64,000 bases of DNA from Streptomyces rishiriensis (GCF_030815485.1 NZ_JAUSWV010000002.1:1240001-1304000); one strand, 5' to 3'; positions 32,384 to 40,950 are shown, counted from the stretch's first letter. Translations and numbers: made by a program. Notes: a model not told the origin generated them from the sequence alone.

Positions 32384-32404
32384 TGAACGAAACGGTTTCG
32401 TTCA
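32384..32404. promoter_or_regulatory. 21-bp palindrome upstream of the response-regulator gene
   Basis: TGAACGAAAC at 32384-32393 and its exact reverse complement at 32395-32404 flank a single G. A further CCGTTTCG half-site lies at 32347-32354. A possible -10 box TAGTGT (32368-32373) lies just upstream, so a protein bound here would block elongation or initiation. It is probably an operator. Confidence 0.6.
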
Positions 32405-32442
32405 TGCGAGGCGTACTCCCCCACCCGCCTGGAGACACAGCC

Positions 32443-33141
32443 ATGGCCTCCGTACTCGTCGTCAACGACCAGTCCCTCCAACGCGTCGGCCTGCGCATGC
32501 TGCTCACCGCCGAGCCCGACCTGACCGTCGTGGGCGACACGGCGAGCGGGGCCGAAGCCGTCCGGATGAGCACGGCACTCCGTCCCGACGTCGTCCTGCT
32601 CGGCGGCGTCCGTCCCGGGACGGACGTGATCGGGACCATCCGGCGCATCGCCCACCCGCCGCGCCTCACCGCGCTCCCCGGTCCCGGCGGACCGTACGGG
32701 CAGCCGCCGCGGATCCTGGTGCTGACCTCCACCGGTCACGACGGACACGCCTACGCCGCCCTGCGCGCGGGTGCCGGGGGATTCCTCCTGAAGGACGCCA
32801 CCCCCCACGAACTGACCGCGGCCGTCCGGGTCGTGGCCGCCGGAGACGCCGTCATCACCCCCGAGCTGACCCGCGCGCTCATCGACACCGTCCGCCATGA
32901 GCGCGTCCCGCGTGCCGGCGAGCGGGCGGTCGGCCTCGACAGCTTCACCGAGCGCGAACGCGACGTCCTCGTCGCCGTCGCCTCCGGCTGGTCCAACGCG
33001 GAGATAGCCGCACGGCTGTCCATCGCCCCGACCACGGTGAAATCCCACGTCAGCCATATCCTGGCCAAGATCGGCGCCCGCGCCCGTGTCCAGGCGGTCG
33101 CCTTCGCCTACGAGTACGGCCTGGTGCGCCCGGCCGCCTGA
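32443..33141 (+). CDS. NarL/FixJ-type response regulator lacking the usual phospho-acceptor Asp
   Basis: 232 residues from ATG 32443 (GGAG upstream); in-frame GTG 32383 lies within the palindrome and is not favoured. The receiver domain begins ASVLVVNDQSLQRVGLRMLL and the C-terminal LuxR HTH is complete: LDSFTERERDVLVAVASGWSNAEIAARL, VKSHVSHILAKIG. In the receiver the segment normally reading PDVVLMDxRMPG is PDVVLLGGVRPG, so Gly replaces the phosphorylated Asp. The K of the signalling site is kept (FLLKDA). It is therefore likely controlled by something other than phosphorylation. No histidine kinase gene is adjacent. Confidence 0.85.
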   Translation: MASVLVVNDQSLQRVGLRMLLTAEPDLTVVGDTASGAEAVRMSTALRPDVVLLGGVRPGTDVIGTIRRIAHPPRLTALPGPGGPYGQPPRILVLTSTGHDGHAYAALRAGAGGFLLKDATPHELTAAVRVVAAGDAVITPELTRALIDTVRHERVPRAGERAVGLDSFTERERDVLVAVASGWSNAEIAARLSIAPTTVKSHVSHILAKIGARARVQAVAFAYEYGLVRPAA

Positions 33142-33192
33142 CCGCACCGCCGGCCCCGTGACCTCCTGTCCCGGTCCGGGGCCGCCGGGCGG

Positions 33193-34173
33193 TCAGCCGC
33201 GGTCGCGCTGGTGCACACGCGCCAGAAGCAGGTTGGCGTCCTTCCGGGTGAAGTACGCCGCGCTGGGGACGTAGACGGTCCGGCCGCGTACGGCCACCGA
33301 GGTGGGGTTGGACAGTCCGTCCTGCCGGGTGAGGACGACCCGGTGGGTGCCGTCCGCGCGGACCTGGGTGAGCTCGCTGCCGCCGGTCATGGCGACGAGA
33401 GCCGTGTCGCGGTGCCGGTCGACGAAGGCGAAGTCGTCGATCGCGGCAAGGCCCTTCGCCCGGGTCTCGATCGTGCCGGCGCAGCCGGTCTCGAGCACGG
33501 GGATGCGCAGGAGCGTCCCGGCGTTGGTGTTGGACACCCACACGGCGTCGCGGTGGATCCGCAGGCCGTTGACTCCGACGCGGGCCGCGGGCGGTGCGTT
33601 GCGCGGCTCGAGCGCTGCTCCCGTGGCCCACGCCGTGGGCTTGCCGCCCGAGGCCGGGACGCGCCAGACGGTGCCCAGCGCCGAGTCCGCGGTGTAGAGC
33701 ACGCCCCGGCGCTCGTCGAGGGCGAGTCCGTTGGGGAACCCCTTCGGCGGCAGCTGTGCGATCTGCCGGGGTTTGCCGCCGCCGGACGGGATGCGCCAGA
33801 TGCCGGTCGCGGGGGTGCCGGTGGCGTAGCTGACGTACAGGGTGCCGTCCTGTGCGCGGGTGATGCCGAGGACGACCGCCCTGCCGACGACGGGTGTCGC
33901 CGGTTTCGCCACGGCGGGCAGGGTCGCGAGAAGTCGCCTCCGGCCCTGCGGGGTGACGTTGACGACCTGCCGGGCGGTGGAGAACGTCAGGTCGGCGGAG
34001 CCGTCGGGTTCGAGGGCGATGTTCTCCGGCGTCTCGCCCTTGGCGAGGTCGAAGTGGGCGACGACGCGCGGGGCCGAGACGGCCGGCTCGTCTCCGGTCG
34101 CGGGAGCCGTGGCGAGCAGGCCCAGGGCGAGGGCGGCGGCGGTGACGCCCGCCGAACGGGGGACTCGGGGCAT
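33193..34173 (-). CDS. Secreted SMP-30/gluconolactonase-like beta-propeller protein
   Basis: 326 residues. Sec signal MPRVPRSAGVTAAALALGLLATA precedes a mature propeller with repeated blades (GIWRIPSGGGKPRQIAQLP, NGLALDERRGVLYTAD, GTVWRVPASGGKPTAWATG, VSNTNAGTLLRIPV). The blade pattern matches SMP-30/Lre-like or NHL-type six-bladed propellers. Enzymatic activity such as a lactonase is possible but the metal ligands cannot be assigned with confidence. The ATG has AAGGAAGG upstream. It converges with the response-regulator gene over an imperfect hairpin (33151-33184). Confidence 0.78.
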   Translation of the reverse strand: MPRVPRSAGVTAAALALGLLATAPATGDEPAVSAPRVVAHFDLAKGETPENIALEPDGSADLTFSTARQVVNVTPQGRRRLLATLPAVAKPATPVVGRAVVLGITRAQDGTLYVSYATGTPATGIWRIPSGGGKPRQIAQLPPKGFPNGLALDERRGVLYTADSALGTVWRVPASGGKPTAWATGAALEPRNAPPAARVGVNGLRIHRDAVWVSNTNAGTLLRIPVLETGCAGTIETRAKGLAAIDDFAFVDRHRDTALVAMTGGSELTQVRADGTHRVVLTRQDGLSNPTSVAVRGRTVYVPSAAYFTRKDANLLLARVHQRDRG

Positions 34174-34418
34174 GGGACCTTCCTTGCGGGGAAGTCGAGA
34201 GGACCGCCGTGCGGCGGCCAGACGACCATGGCGGTGGGTCGGCGGCGGCGGTCGCAGTCGTGGCCGGGGGGTCGCCCGCGTGGCCCAGGGCAAGGACCCG
34301 CCTGCCACTCACCCGGGTGACAGGACGATGCAGCAGACTGTGCGGTGCGCACACCGGTACGACAGCCGTCCCGACGGCAGCCCACCCTGGCGGACACTCA
34401 CCCAGAAGGAAGCACAGC

Positions 34419-34709
34419 GTGATCATCTTCGGCACCAAGGGATACCTCTACCAGCTGGCGATACTGACGCTCGTGTGCGGCCGCTGCGGCAATCCCGCCG
34501 CGCACACGCTGCGCAAGCGGGTCACGAAGTTCACCCTGTTCTTCGTGCCGCTGTTCCCGGTCTCGACGAGCTACGCGACGCAGTGCACCTTCTGCGGCGC
34601 GGAGCAGAAGCTGACCAAGGAGCAGGCGGAGCAGTTGACGGCGCAGGCCGCGGGCGGCGCGGGCGGCCAGGCGTACGGACAGCCGCACCAGCAGCCGTAC
34701 CAGCGCTGA
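34419..34709 (+). CDS. Zinc-ribbon protein
   Basis: 96 residues from GTG with AAGGA upstream. The N-terminal part IIFGTKGYLYQLAILTLVCGRCGNPAAHTL leads to two Cys pairs (CGRC and CTFC, about 45 residues apart) that can bind one zinc, with a hydrophobic TKFTLFFVPLFPVSTSYATQ between them. The C-terminal tail is Gln/Gly/Pro/Tyr-rich. This arrangement is the 'zinc-ribbon domain-containing' family common in Streptomyces. It may associate with the membrane through the hydrophobic loop. The stop lies 15 bp before the convergent binding-protein gene. Confidence 0.8.
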   Translation: MIIFGTKGYLYQLAILTLVCGRCGNPAAHTLRKRVTKFTLFFVPLFPVSTSYATQCTFCGAEQKLTKEQAEQLTAQAAGGAGGQAYGQPHQQPYQR

Positions 34710-34724
34710 CGGGATCCCGGCGGC

Positions 34725-35807
34725 TCACCGGGTGAGTCCGGCCCGCTTGCAGGCGGCCAGGAGCTCACGGGTGCAGATCTGGCCCTCGGTGTACAGGCCG
34801 CCCCTGACCAGGGTCCGTTCGACGTCCCCGGCCGTCACCGCGTACGGCTGGAGCAGGACGGACGGGATGCGTCGCGTGGTGGGGCTGTCGACGGTCGTGG
34901 TGGCGATGTCACGCGGGTCCCCGCCGCGTCCGACGGCGACGGCCATGGCGGCGACCGCGGCGGCCTCCTTCGCGAACGGCTTGTACACCGTCATGTACTG
35001 CTCGCCCTTGACGACCCGGCGCACGGCGTCGAGGTCGGCGTCCTGGCCGGTGACGGGCGGCAACTCGCTGACCCCGGCCCTCTTGAGAGCGGCGACGACG
35101 CCCGCGGCGATGTTGTCGTTGGCCGCGAGCACTCCGTCGATCCGGTTCGGGCCGAGGGCCGCGATGGCGGCGGACATGTTGGCGTGGGCGTTCTGGGTGC
35201 TCCAGTCCGGGGTGTCGTAGGACCGCGCGATCCGCACCCGACCGGTGAGGACGTCCAGCGCGCCCTTCCGGAACGACTCCGCGTTGGGGCTGGTCGGATC
35301 GCCGTTCATCATGACGACGCGGGCGCTCCCGGCTCGCCGCCCCAGGGCCGTCAGGAGCGCCTCGCCCTGGAGCCTGCCGACCTGGAGGCCGTCGAAGCCG
35401 ACGTAGCCGGTGATCGGGCCCTCGGCGAGGCGGTCGTAGGCGATCACCGGGACACCCGCCCGGTCCGCTTCCTGGATCGAGGAGCGCAGCGCCCGGGTGT
35501 CCGCGGCGTCGAGGATCAGGACCCTGGCGCCCTTGGTGACCATGGAGATCATCTGCTGCCGCTGCCGGGTGACGTCGTTCTCGGCGTTGGCGTACTCCGT
35601 CCGGCAGCCGGGGCACAGCTTCTTCACCTGCGCCTGGATCAGCGGCCGGTCCGCGTGTTCCCAGCGCGGGACCGTTCGGCTCGGCAGCAGCAGGCCGACG
35701 GTGAAGCCCTCGCCGGCCGCCTTCTGGTCTCCCGCGCAGGCGGCCAGGGGCATCGTCAGGAGCGCCACGGCGAGCATCGCGACGGCAGCCCCGCGACGCG
35801 TCCTCAC
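34725..35807 (-). CDS. Sugar-binding lipoprotein (ABC-type periplasmic binding protein, XylF/RbsB-like) coupled to a phosphatase gene
   Basis: 360 residues from GTG. The signal ends in a lipobox (LAAC, Cys about residue 24). The mature protein is a type I periplasmic-binding fold: FTVGLLLPSRTVPRWEHADRP, GARVLILDAADTRAL, GVPVIAYDRLAEGPITGYVGFDG, RVVMMNGDPTSPNAESF, VLAANDNIAAGVVAALK and PPVTGQDADLDAVRRVVKGEQYMTVYKPF. The sequence resembles D-xylose-binding XylF. The GTG overlaps the stop of the upstream phosphatase gene as GTGA (35804-35807), so the two are translationally coupled. It is homologous to the lipoprotein at 38278 but diverged. A role as a sensor for the phosphatase, rather than in uptake, is inferred. 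Confidence 0.88.
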   Translation of the reverse strand: MRTRRGAAVAMLAVALLTMPLAACAGDQKAAGEGFTVGLLLPSRTVPRWEHADRPLIQAQVKKLCPGCRTEYANAENDVTRQRQQMISMVTKGARVLILDAADTRALRSSIQEADRAGVPVIAYDRLAEGPITGYVGFDGLQVGRLQGEALLTALGRRAGSARVVMMNGDPTSPNAESFRKGALDVLTGRVRIARSYDTPDWSTQNAHANMSAAIAALGPNRIDGVLAANDNIAAGVVAALKRAGVSELPPVTGQDADLDAVRRVVKGEQYMTVYKPFAKEAAAVAAMAVAVGRGGDPRDIATTTVDSPTTRRIPSVLLQPYAVTAGDVERTLVRGGLYTEGQICTRELLAACKRAGLTR

Positions 35808-38146
35808 GGCGCTCCTCCCGGCACGGTGATCTCGCTCCACACCTGTTTGCCGCCGGCCACCGGGACCGAGCCGAAGGCGTCCGACATCGCCTCGACCAGC
35901 AGCAGGCCCCGGCCGCCGGTCGCCTCCCAGTCGACGATCACCGGTTTGGCGGGCGCGCGCGGCGAGGAGTCGCTCACGCAGACGCGTACCCGGTCCCCGC
36001 GCAGCACCAGGTCGAGACGGACCGGCCCCTGGGTGTGCACCAGGGCGTTGGTGACGAGTTCGGAGACGACCAGCAGCACGGCGTCCGCGGCCTCCCGGAC
36101 CTTCCAGCGGCGCAGGGTGCGCGCGGTGAAGCGGCGGGCGTGCATGACGGCGTCGGGCAGCCGCCACACCATCCAGCCGGCCCGGATCGGCCGGGTCTTC
36201 ATGGCGTCGTAGCGCAGCAGCAGCACCGCCACGTCGTCCTCCCGGCGGCCGGCGTCCCCGAGGAGTTCGTCGGCCATCCTGCCGGGGTCGGCGGGGTCGG
36301 CGGCGGCGAGCGCGGCGCGCGTCCGGCGCATGCCCTCGTCCAGGGGCAGGTCGGCGGCCTCGACCAGACCGTCGGTGACCAGCGCGAGGACCGTGCCGGG
36401 GGCCAGCTCGACCGAGGTCATGGGGAAGTCCGCCTCCGCCAGGATGCCGAGCGGGGGCCCGCCCGCCACCTCGACCTCCTCGGTGGTGCCGTCGGGAAGG
36501 CGCAGCAGGGGTGCGAGGTGGCCCGCCCGGACGAAGAGGACGTTGCCCTCCTCCATGTCGAGTTCGGCGTAGCAGCAGGTGGCGAAGAGATCGGTCTCCA
36601 TGCCGACGAGGAGCCGGTTGGCGTGCGAGACGACCACGTCGGGCGGGTGGCCCTCGATGGCGTAGGCCCGGACGGCCGTCCGCATCTGGCCCATGATCGT
36701 CGCGGCTCCGGCGCTGTGCCCCTGGACATCTCCGATGACCAGCGCCACCCGGTCCTCGGAGAGGGCGATGACGTCGTACCAGTCGCCGCCCACCTGCAGC
36801 CCGCGCCGGGCGGGCAGATAGCGGGCGACGGCGGTCCCGCCGGGCAGTTCGGGCAGACGACGGGGCAGCAGGCTGCGCTGGAGCATCGTCGCGAGTTCCT
36901 GCTCGGCGTCGTGCGCGTGGGCACGCTTGAGTGCCTGGCCGACGAGGGCGGCGGTGGCGGTGAGCAGGGACCGTTCCTCGGGCACGAACTCGTGCGGCCG
37001 GTCCCAGCCGACCAGGCAGACCCCGGCGACCCGGCCCTTGGCGGGGAGCGGCAGGACGGCCAGTCCCCCGGTGCCGATGCCGGCCAGACCGGCCTCGAGG
37101 GCCGAGCCGGCGGGCCACAGGTCCATCCGGCCGTCCCGCAGGGCCGCCTGGAGGGTGGGCAGGGCGCGCAGCGGCGCGTCGGGCCATTCGGTGCGCCACT
37201 CGGTACGCCACACGTCCGGCCAGGCGTCGGGCTGGGGTGGGTCGAGGACGGTGACCAGGACCCGGTCGTCCTGGAGCGCGGCGAGGGCCACGTGGTCGGC
37301 GGCCAGCGGCTCGCGCAGGGCGGCGACCACCACACGGCCGACGTCGCGGACCGTCGCGGCGTCGTCGAGGGCGGCCGTGAGCCACTGGATCCTGGAGACG
37401 TCGTCGTCGCCACGGCGCAGCACCGGGGTCGCCGTCACCACGCCCAGAACCTGTGACGTCCCGTCCCCCGCGCCCGGTTCCGCCCGGCAGCTCAGGCTCA
37501 GCCAGCGCATCTCGCCGGTGGGTCCGCGGACCCGGAACTCCAGATCCCGCCGGCCGAAGGCGTCGGTGGTCGGCTCCAGGACCGACATCAGGGCGTGCAT
37601 GTCCTCCGGGAGGGCGTGCGCGAGCAGGGTGTCGACCTTGCCGTCGAAGTCGGACGGTGCGATGCCGACGAGTTCGAGCAGGGTGTCGTCGGCCTCGATC
37701 AGGCCGGTGTCCGGGCAGAGGACGAAGGAGCCCACGCGCAGGCTCCGCAGAGCGGGGGCCAGCAGCGGTGTCGGCGGGTCCGCGCCCGGCCGCAGGAGCG
37801 CGGCGACCGCGTCGGCGTAGCGCTCCAGGAAGCGGCGCTGCTCGGCCTCGAAGCCGTCCGCCGAGTCCCCCATGACGAGGAGGCAGCCCAGTCGGCTGCC
37901 CTGCGTGCCGAGGGGCAGCGCGCCGAGCGCTGTCTCGGCGGTCAGCCACAGGGGGTGGTCGGTGCGGAAGGCACGTACCGCGGGCGAGTCACCGGACAGC
38001 GGCAGGCGCTCCGGCGGGGCCGGTCCGGAAGAGACGCTTCCGGACGTGTCCACCAGCCGGAGCTCGTGTGTGCCGGCCCTGGGCGCGTAGACCGCTGCCA
38101 GTGTCGCTCCGGCGAAGGTCAGAGCCCGGTCGAGGCATGTCCGCAA
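35804..38146 (-). CDS. Multidomain SpoIIE-type PP2C phosphatase with GAF/PAS sensors and HATPase domain
   Basis: 780 residues from TTG behind GGGAGGT. Order: N-terminal GAF-like domain (to about 120), PAS-like domain (VGSFVLCPDTGLIEADDTLLELVG, about 135-245), second GAF domain (about 255-415), PP2C/SpoIIE phosphatase (ATMLQRSLLPRRLPELPG to REDDVAVLLLRYD, about 425-645) and a C-terminal HATPase_c kinase-like domain (SELVTNALVHTQGPVRLDL, GGRGLLLVEAMSD). Phosphatase metal ligands are kept in GGDWYDV, GDVQGHS, VTDGL and REDDVAV. Such proteins dephosphorylate STAS anti-anti-sigma factors and can also act as anti-sigma kinases. No membrane segment is seen. It is coupled to a binding-lipoprotein gene and divergent from a second one. 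Confidence 0.9.
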   Translation of the reverse strand: MRTCLDRALTFAGATLAAVYAPRAGTHELRLVDTSGSVSSGPAPPERLPLSGDSPAVRAFRTDHPLWLTAETALGALPLGTQGSRLGCLLVMGDSADGFEAEQRRFLERYADAVAALLRPGADPPTPLLAPALRSLRVGSFVLCPDTGLIEADDTLLELVGIAPSDFDGKVDTLLAHALPEDMHALMSVLEPTTDAFGRRDLEFRVRGPTGEMRWLSLSCRAEPGAGDGTSQVLGVVTATPVLRRGDDDVSRIQWLTAALDDAATVRDVGRVVVAALREPLAADHVALAALQDDRVLVTVLDPPQPDAWPDVWRTEWRTEWPDAPLRALPTLQAALRDGRMDLWPAGSALEAGLAGIGTGGLAVLPLPAKGRVAGVCLVGWDRPHEFVPEERSLLTATAALVGQALKRAHAHDAEQELATMLQRSLLPRRLPELPGGTAVARYLPARRGLQVGGDWYDVIALSEDRVALVIGDVQGHSAGAATIMGQMRTAVRAYAIEGHPPDVVVSHANRLLVGMETDLFATCCYAELDMEEGNVLFVRAGHLAPLLRLPDGTTEEVEVAGGPPLGILAEADFPMTSVELAPGTVLALVTDGLVEAADLPLDEGMRRTRAALAAADPADPGRMADELLGDAGRREDDVAVLLLRYDAMKTRPIRAGWMVWRLPDAVMHARRFTARTLRRWKVREAADAVLLVVSELVTNALVHTQGPVRLDLVLRGDRVRVCVSDSSPRAPAKPVIVDWEATGGRGLLLVEAMSDAFGSVPVAGGKQVWSEITVPGGAP

Positions 38147-38277
38147 CGTACCTCCCGTCCTGCCGCAGGTGCCGACAGGTTGAGATCAGGGCACCCACCC
38201 ACCAGAATCGCATATGAGGATCAACCGAACATATCCACCGCTACTCACCTTATTGTCGTCTACGGCAGGTATCACTC

Positions 38278-39366
38278 ATGAAGGCCTGCATCAGGGACAC
38301 GGCCGCCGCGCTGACCGCGGTCTGCACCGCGGTCGTGCTGGCGGCCTGCGGAGCGAGCGCCGACGGGAGCTCCGGCGGAGCGGACGGGCCGCGCATCGGA
38401 CTGCTGCTGCCGGACGTCACCACACCCCGCTGGGAGGCCCAGGACAGGCCGCTGCTGGAGAAGAAGATCGACGAGGTGTGCGCCGAGTGCACGGTCGAGC
38501 ACGCCAACGCCAAGGGTGATGTGGCCCTGCAGCAGGAACAGATGGACTCGATGATCACCAAGGGGGCCGATGCCATCGTGCTCGTGGCCGTGGACGCCCG
38601 CTCGCTCGGCCCGGCGGTCACGAAGGCCCGCGAGGCGGGCATCCCGGTCATCGCCTACGACCGGCTCGCGGAGGGCCCCATCTCGGGCTACGTCTCCTTC
38701 GACGGTGAGGAGGTCGGCAGGCTCCAGGGCCGGGCGCTGCTGACGGCGATGGGCGACAAGGTTCCCGGCGCCCAGATCGTCATGATGAACGGCGACCCCA
38801 GCGATCCGAACACGAAGCTGTTCGAGGACGGCGCCCGGTCCGTGCTCGACGGACAGGTGAGGATCGGCAAGGCCTACGACACCCTCCAGTGGCGCAGGGA
38901 GACCGCGCACATGAACATGTCCGGGGCCATCGCGGCCCTCGGCGTCGAGTCCATCGACGGGGTCTACGCGGCCAACGACGGACTCGCCGCCGGAAGCATC
39001 TCCGCGCTCAAGGCGAACAAGGTCGATCCGCTGCCCCCGGTCACCGGACAGGACGCCGAGCTCTCCGCGCTGCGGCGCATCGTCGCCGGCGACCAGTACA
39101 TGACCGTCTTCAAGCCGTTCGGGCCCGAGGCGGCCGCGGGAGGCGCCATGGCCGTCGCGGCGGCCCGCGGGGAGAACCTCGAGCAGCTGGCCGAGGACGA
39201 GGTGTCGACGCGCGACGGGGACGCGGTCGCCGCCGTGCTGCTGTCACCGGTGTCGGTGACCGCCGGCAACATCAGGACCACGGTGGTGAAGGACGGCCTG
39301 CACACCGTCCGGCAGATCTGCACGCCCGAGCTCACGGCCGCCTGCGAACAAGCCGGACTGACCTGA
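38278..39366 (+). CDS. Sugar-binding lipoprotein (XylF-like)
   Basis: 362 residues with a lipoprotein signal (VLAAC, Cys about residue 24). It follows the XylF pattern: PRIGLLLPDVTTPRWEAQDRP, IPVIAYDRLAEGPISGYVSFDG, QIVMMNGDPSDPNTKLFEDGA, DGVYAANDGLAAGSI, PPVTGQDAELSALRRIVAGDQYMTVFKPF. It is alignable end to end with the lipoprotein at 34725-35807, but the DNA has diverged. It starts a plus-strand unit: lipoprotein, strong hairpin, small ORF, permease. The ATPase gene usual in such xyl/rbs operons is missing. The divergent neighbour, 131 bp away, is the SpoIIE-type phosphatase. Confidence 0.9.
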   Translation: MKACIRDTAAALTAVCTAVVLAACGASADGSSGGADGPRIGLLLPDVTTPRWEAQDRPLLEKKIDEVCAECTVEHANAKGDVALQQEQMDSMITKGADAIVLVAVDARSLGPAVTKAREAGIPVIAYDRLAEGPISGYVSFDGEEVGRLQGRALLTAMGDKVPGAQIVMMNGDPSDPNTKLFEDGARSVLDGQVRIGKAYDTLQWRRETAHMNMSGAIAALGVESIDGVYAANDGLAAGSISALKANKVDPLPPVTGQDAELSALRRIVAGDQYMTVFKPFGPEAAAGGAMAVAAARGENLEQLAEDEVSTRDGDAVAAVLLSPVSVTAGNIRTTVVKDGLHTVRQICTPELTAACEQAGLT

Positions 39367-39369
39367 CCC

Positions 39370-39416
39370 GCGTCGGTTCGACGGCGTGTCGACAGGACAC
39401 GCCGTCGAACCGACGC
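39370..39416 (+). terminator. Perfect 21-bp hairpin after the lipoprotein gene
   Basis: Positions 39370-39390 pair exactly with 39396-39416 around a 5-nt loop, 3 bp after the stop. As a partial terminator or 3' stabiliser it would raise the ratio of binding protein to permease, as in many ABC operons. Confidence 0.85.
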
Positions 39417-39454
39417 CGCCGGACCCGACACTCCTCGGGAAGGAGGTGGTTTCC

Positions 39455-39610
39455 GTGCCGGATATCCGCTTCGGGCGGGCGGCCGCCCATCTCGGGGGTG
39501 ACGGGCCCCGGGCCGTCCCCCGCGCGGTCCCCCGCGCCGTCTGCCGGGCCGTCTGCCGGGCCGCGCAGGACGTGCACCGGCGGCCGGCCGCGCGGGAGGC
39601 GAGGTGGTGA
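39455..39610 (+). CDS. Small Arg/Ala-rich ORF coupled to the permease gene
   Basis: 51 codons from GTG, 7 bp behind a strong AAGGAGG (39442-39448). The peptide begins VPDIRFGRAAAHLGG and has the repeat AVPRAVPRAVCRAVCRAAQ, reflecting short tandem repeats in the DNA. Its TGA overlaps the permease GTG codon at 39607, so it could act as a leader for coupled permease translation. It contains no Walker motif and so is not a remnant of the missing ATPase that I can recognise. It could be a true small protein or only a translational leader. Confidence 0.45.
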   Translation: MPDIRFGRAAAHLGGDGPRAVPRAVPRAVCRAVCRAAQDVHRRPAAREARW

Positions 39611-40815
39611 CCCGCGTGCGGGCCGCCGCCGGGGCCGTGCGCGGGGGGCCGGCCGTCGTCCGGCGCAAGCTGAGCGCCGGTGAACTGGGCTCGCTGCCCG
39701 TCGTAGTCGTCCTCGCCGTCGTCTGGATCACCTTCCAGTCCCTCAACGCGAACTTCCTCTCGCCCCGGAACCTGTCCAATCTCAGCGTGGACATCGTGGG
39801 CACCGGGATGATCGCGGTCGGCATCGTCTTCGTGCTGCTGCTCGGAGAGCTCGATCTGTCCGTCGGCTCGATCAGCGGGCTCGCGGCGGCCGTCTTCGCC
39901 GTGCTGAACGTGAACAACGGGGCGCCGGAATGGCTCGCGCTCATCGCCGCGGTGCTGGCGGGCACCGCGGCGGGAACCGTCCAGGGCTACTCCATCGCCA
40001 GGACCCGGGTGCCCGCCTTCGTGATCACGCTCGCCGGGCTGCTCACCTGGAACGGCCTGATGCTGTCCGTCCTCGGCGACAGCGGCACCGTCAACCTCGA
40101 CGAGAACGGTCTGGTCGCCAAGCTGACCAGCTACTACTTCACCGACGACGCCGTCGCCTACGGCCTGGCGGCGGTCGCCGCGGGCGCGTTCTTCCTCGTC
40201 TCCGACCGCGACCGGCGCCGCCGCCGGGCCATCGGCATGCCGCACCGGTCACTGCGCGGCATCGCGCTGCGCACCGCGGCGCTTGCCGCGGTCGCCTTCG
40301 CCGTCGCCTACCTGCTCAACCGGTTCCAGGGGCTGCCCCTCGCCCTGTTGATCTTCCTCGTGGTGGTGGCCGGCCTCGACGTCGTGCTCCGCCGCACGCG
40401 TCACGGACGGCAGGTCTACGCGCTCGGCGGCAGCCTGGAGGCGGCCCGCCGCGCCAGCATCGGCGTGACGTGGGTGCAGACCGCGGTGCTCGCGGCCTCC
40501 GGCACGATGGCCGCCGTCGGGGGCCTGTTCCTGGCATCGCGGATCACCTCGGTGAGCCAGAGTTCCGGGTCGGGCGTGCTGCTGGTCAACGCCATCGCGG
40601 CGGCCGTCATCGGCGGCACCAGCCTGTTCGGCGGCCGCGGTTCCACCTGGTCGGCGGTGCTCGGCATGCTGGTCATCCAGTCGATCGCCTCGGGCATGGC
40701 GATCACGGACACTCCCCCGGCCGTGCAGTTCGTCATCACGGGCGGGGTGCTCTTCGCCGCGGTGGTCATCGACTCGTTGTCGCGACCGGCTCAGGTGGCA
40801 CGCAGACGCGGGTGA
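39604..40815 (+). CDS. Sugar ABC-transporter permease (XylH/RbsC-like)
   Basis: 403 residues with about 9-10 membrane segments. The family signature is clear: SVDIVGTGMIAVGIVFVLLLGELDLSVGSISGL near the N-terminus, PAFVITLAGLLTWNGLML, and the C-terminal FVVDS-type ending VIDSLSRPAQVARRR. The EAA-like coupling region lies around RRTRHGRQVYALGGSLEAARRASIGV. It would import a pentose-like sugar together with a binding protein and an ATPase, but no ATPase gene is nearby, so it must borrow one or is not used for uptake. The start is GTG 39604 or 39607; both overlap the small ORF. Confidence 0.9.
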   Translation: MVTRVRAAAGAVRGGPAVVRRKLSAGELGSLPVVVVLAVVWITFQSLNANFLSPRNLSNLSVDIVGTGMIAVGIVFVLLLGELDLSVGSISGLAAAVFAVLNVNNGAPEWLALIAAVLAGTAAGTVQGYSIARTRVPAFVITLAGLLTWNGLMLSVLGDSGTVNLDENGLVAKLTSYYFTDDAVAYGLAAVAAGAFFLVSDRDRRRRRAIGMPHRSLRGIALRTAALAAVAFAVAYLLNRFQGLPLALLIFLVVVAGLDVVLRRTRHGRQVYALGGSLEAARRASIGVTWVQTAVLAASGTMAAVGGLFLASRITSVSQSSGSGVLLVNAIAAAVIGGTSLFGGRGSTWSAVLGMLVIQSIASGMAITDTPPAVQFVITGGVLFAAVVIDSLSRPAQVARRRG

Positions 40816-40950
40816 GCCGCCGTGGCGCGCGCCATCCCCGGCTTCCCGATCTCGGACGCGGTCGAACCCCGCGCGGCCGGACTGCCGGGCCGGGTCGCTC
40901 AGCGGCCGGGCGAGGCCCCTGAGGACCGCAGGACCGCAGCACCGGTGGGG

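Noticed and set aside
34725-39366. The two XylF-like lipoprotein genes as a recombining inverted repeat
   Set aside because: The proteins align but the DNA has diverged, so homologous recombination is unlikely; only the surface-protein pair is close enough.
39367-39603. Remnant of an ABC-transporter ATPase gene
   Set aside because: No Walker A, signature or Walker B motif in any frame, and the space is far too short.
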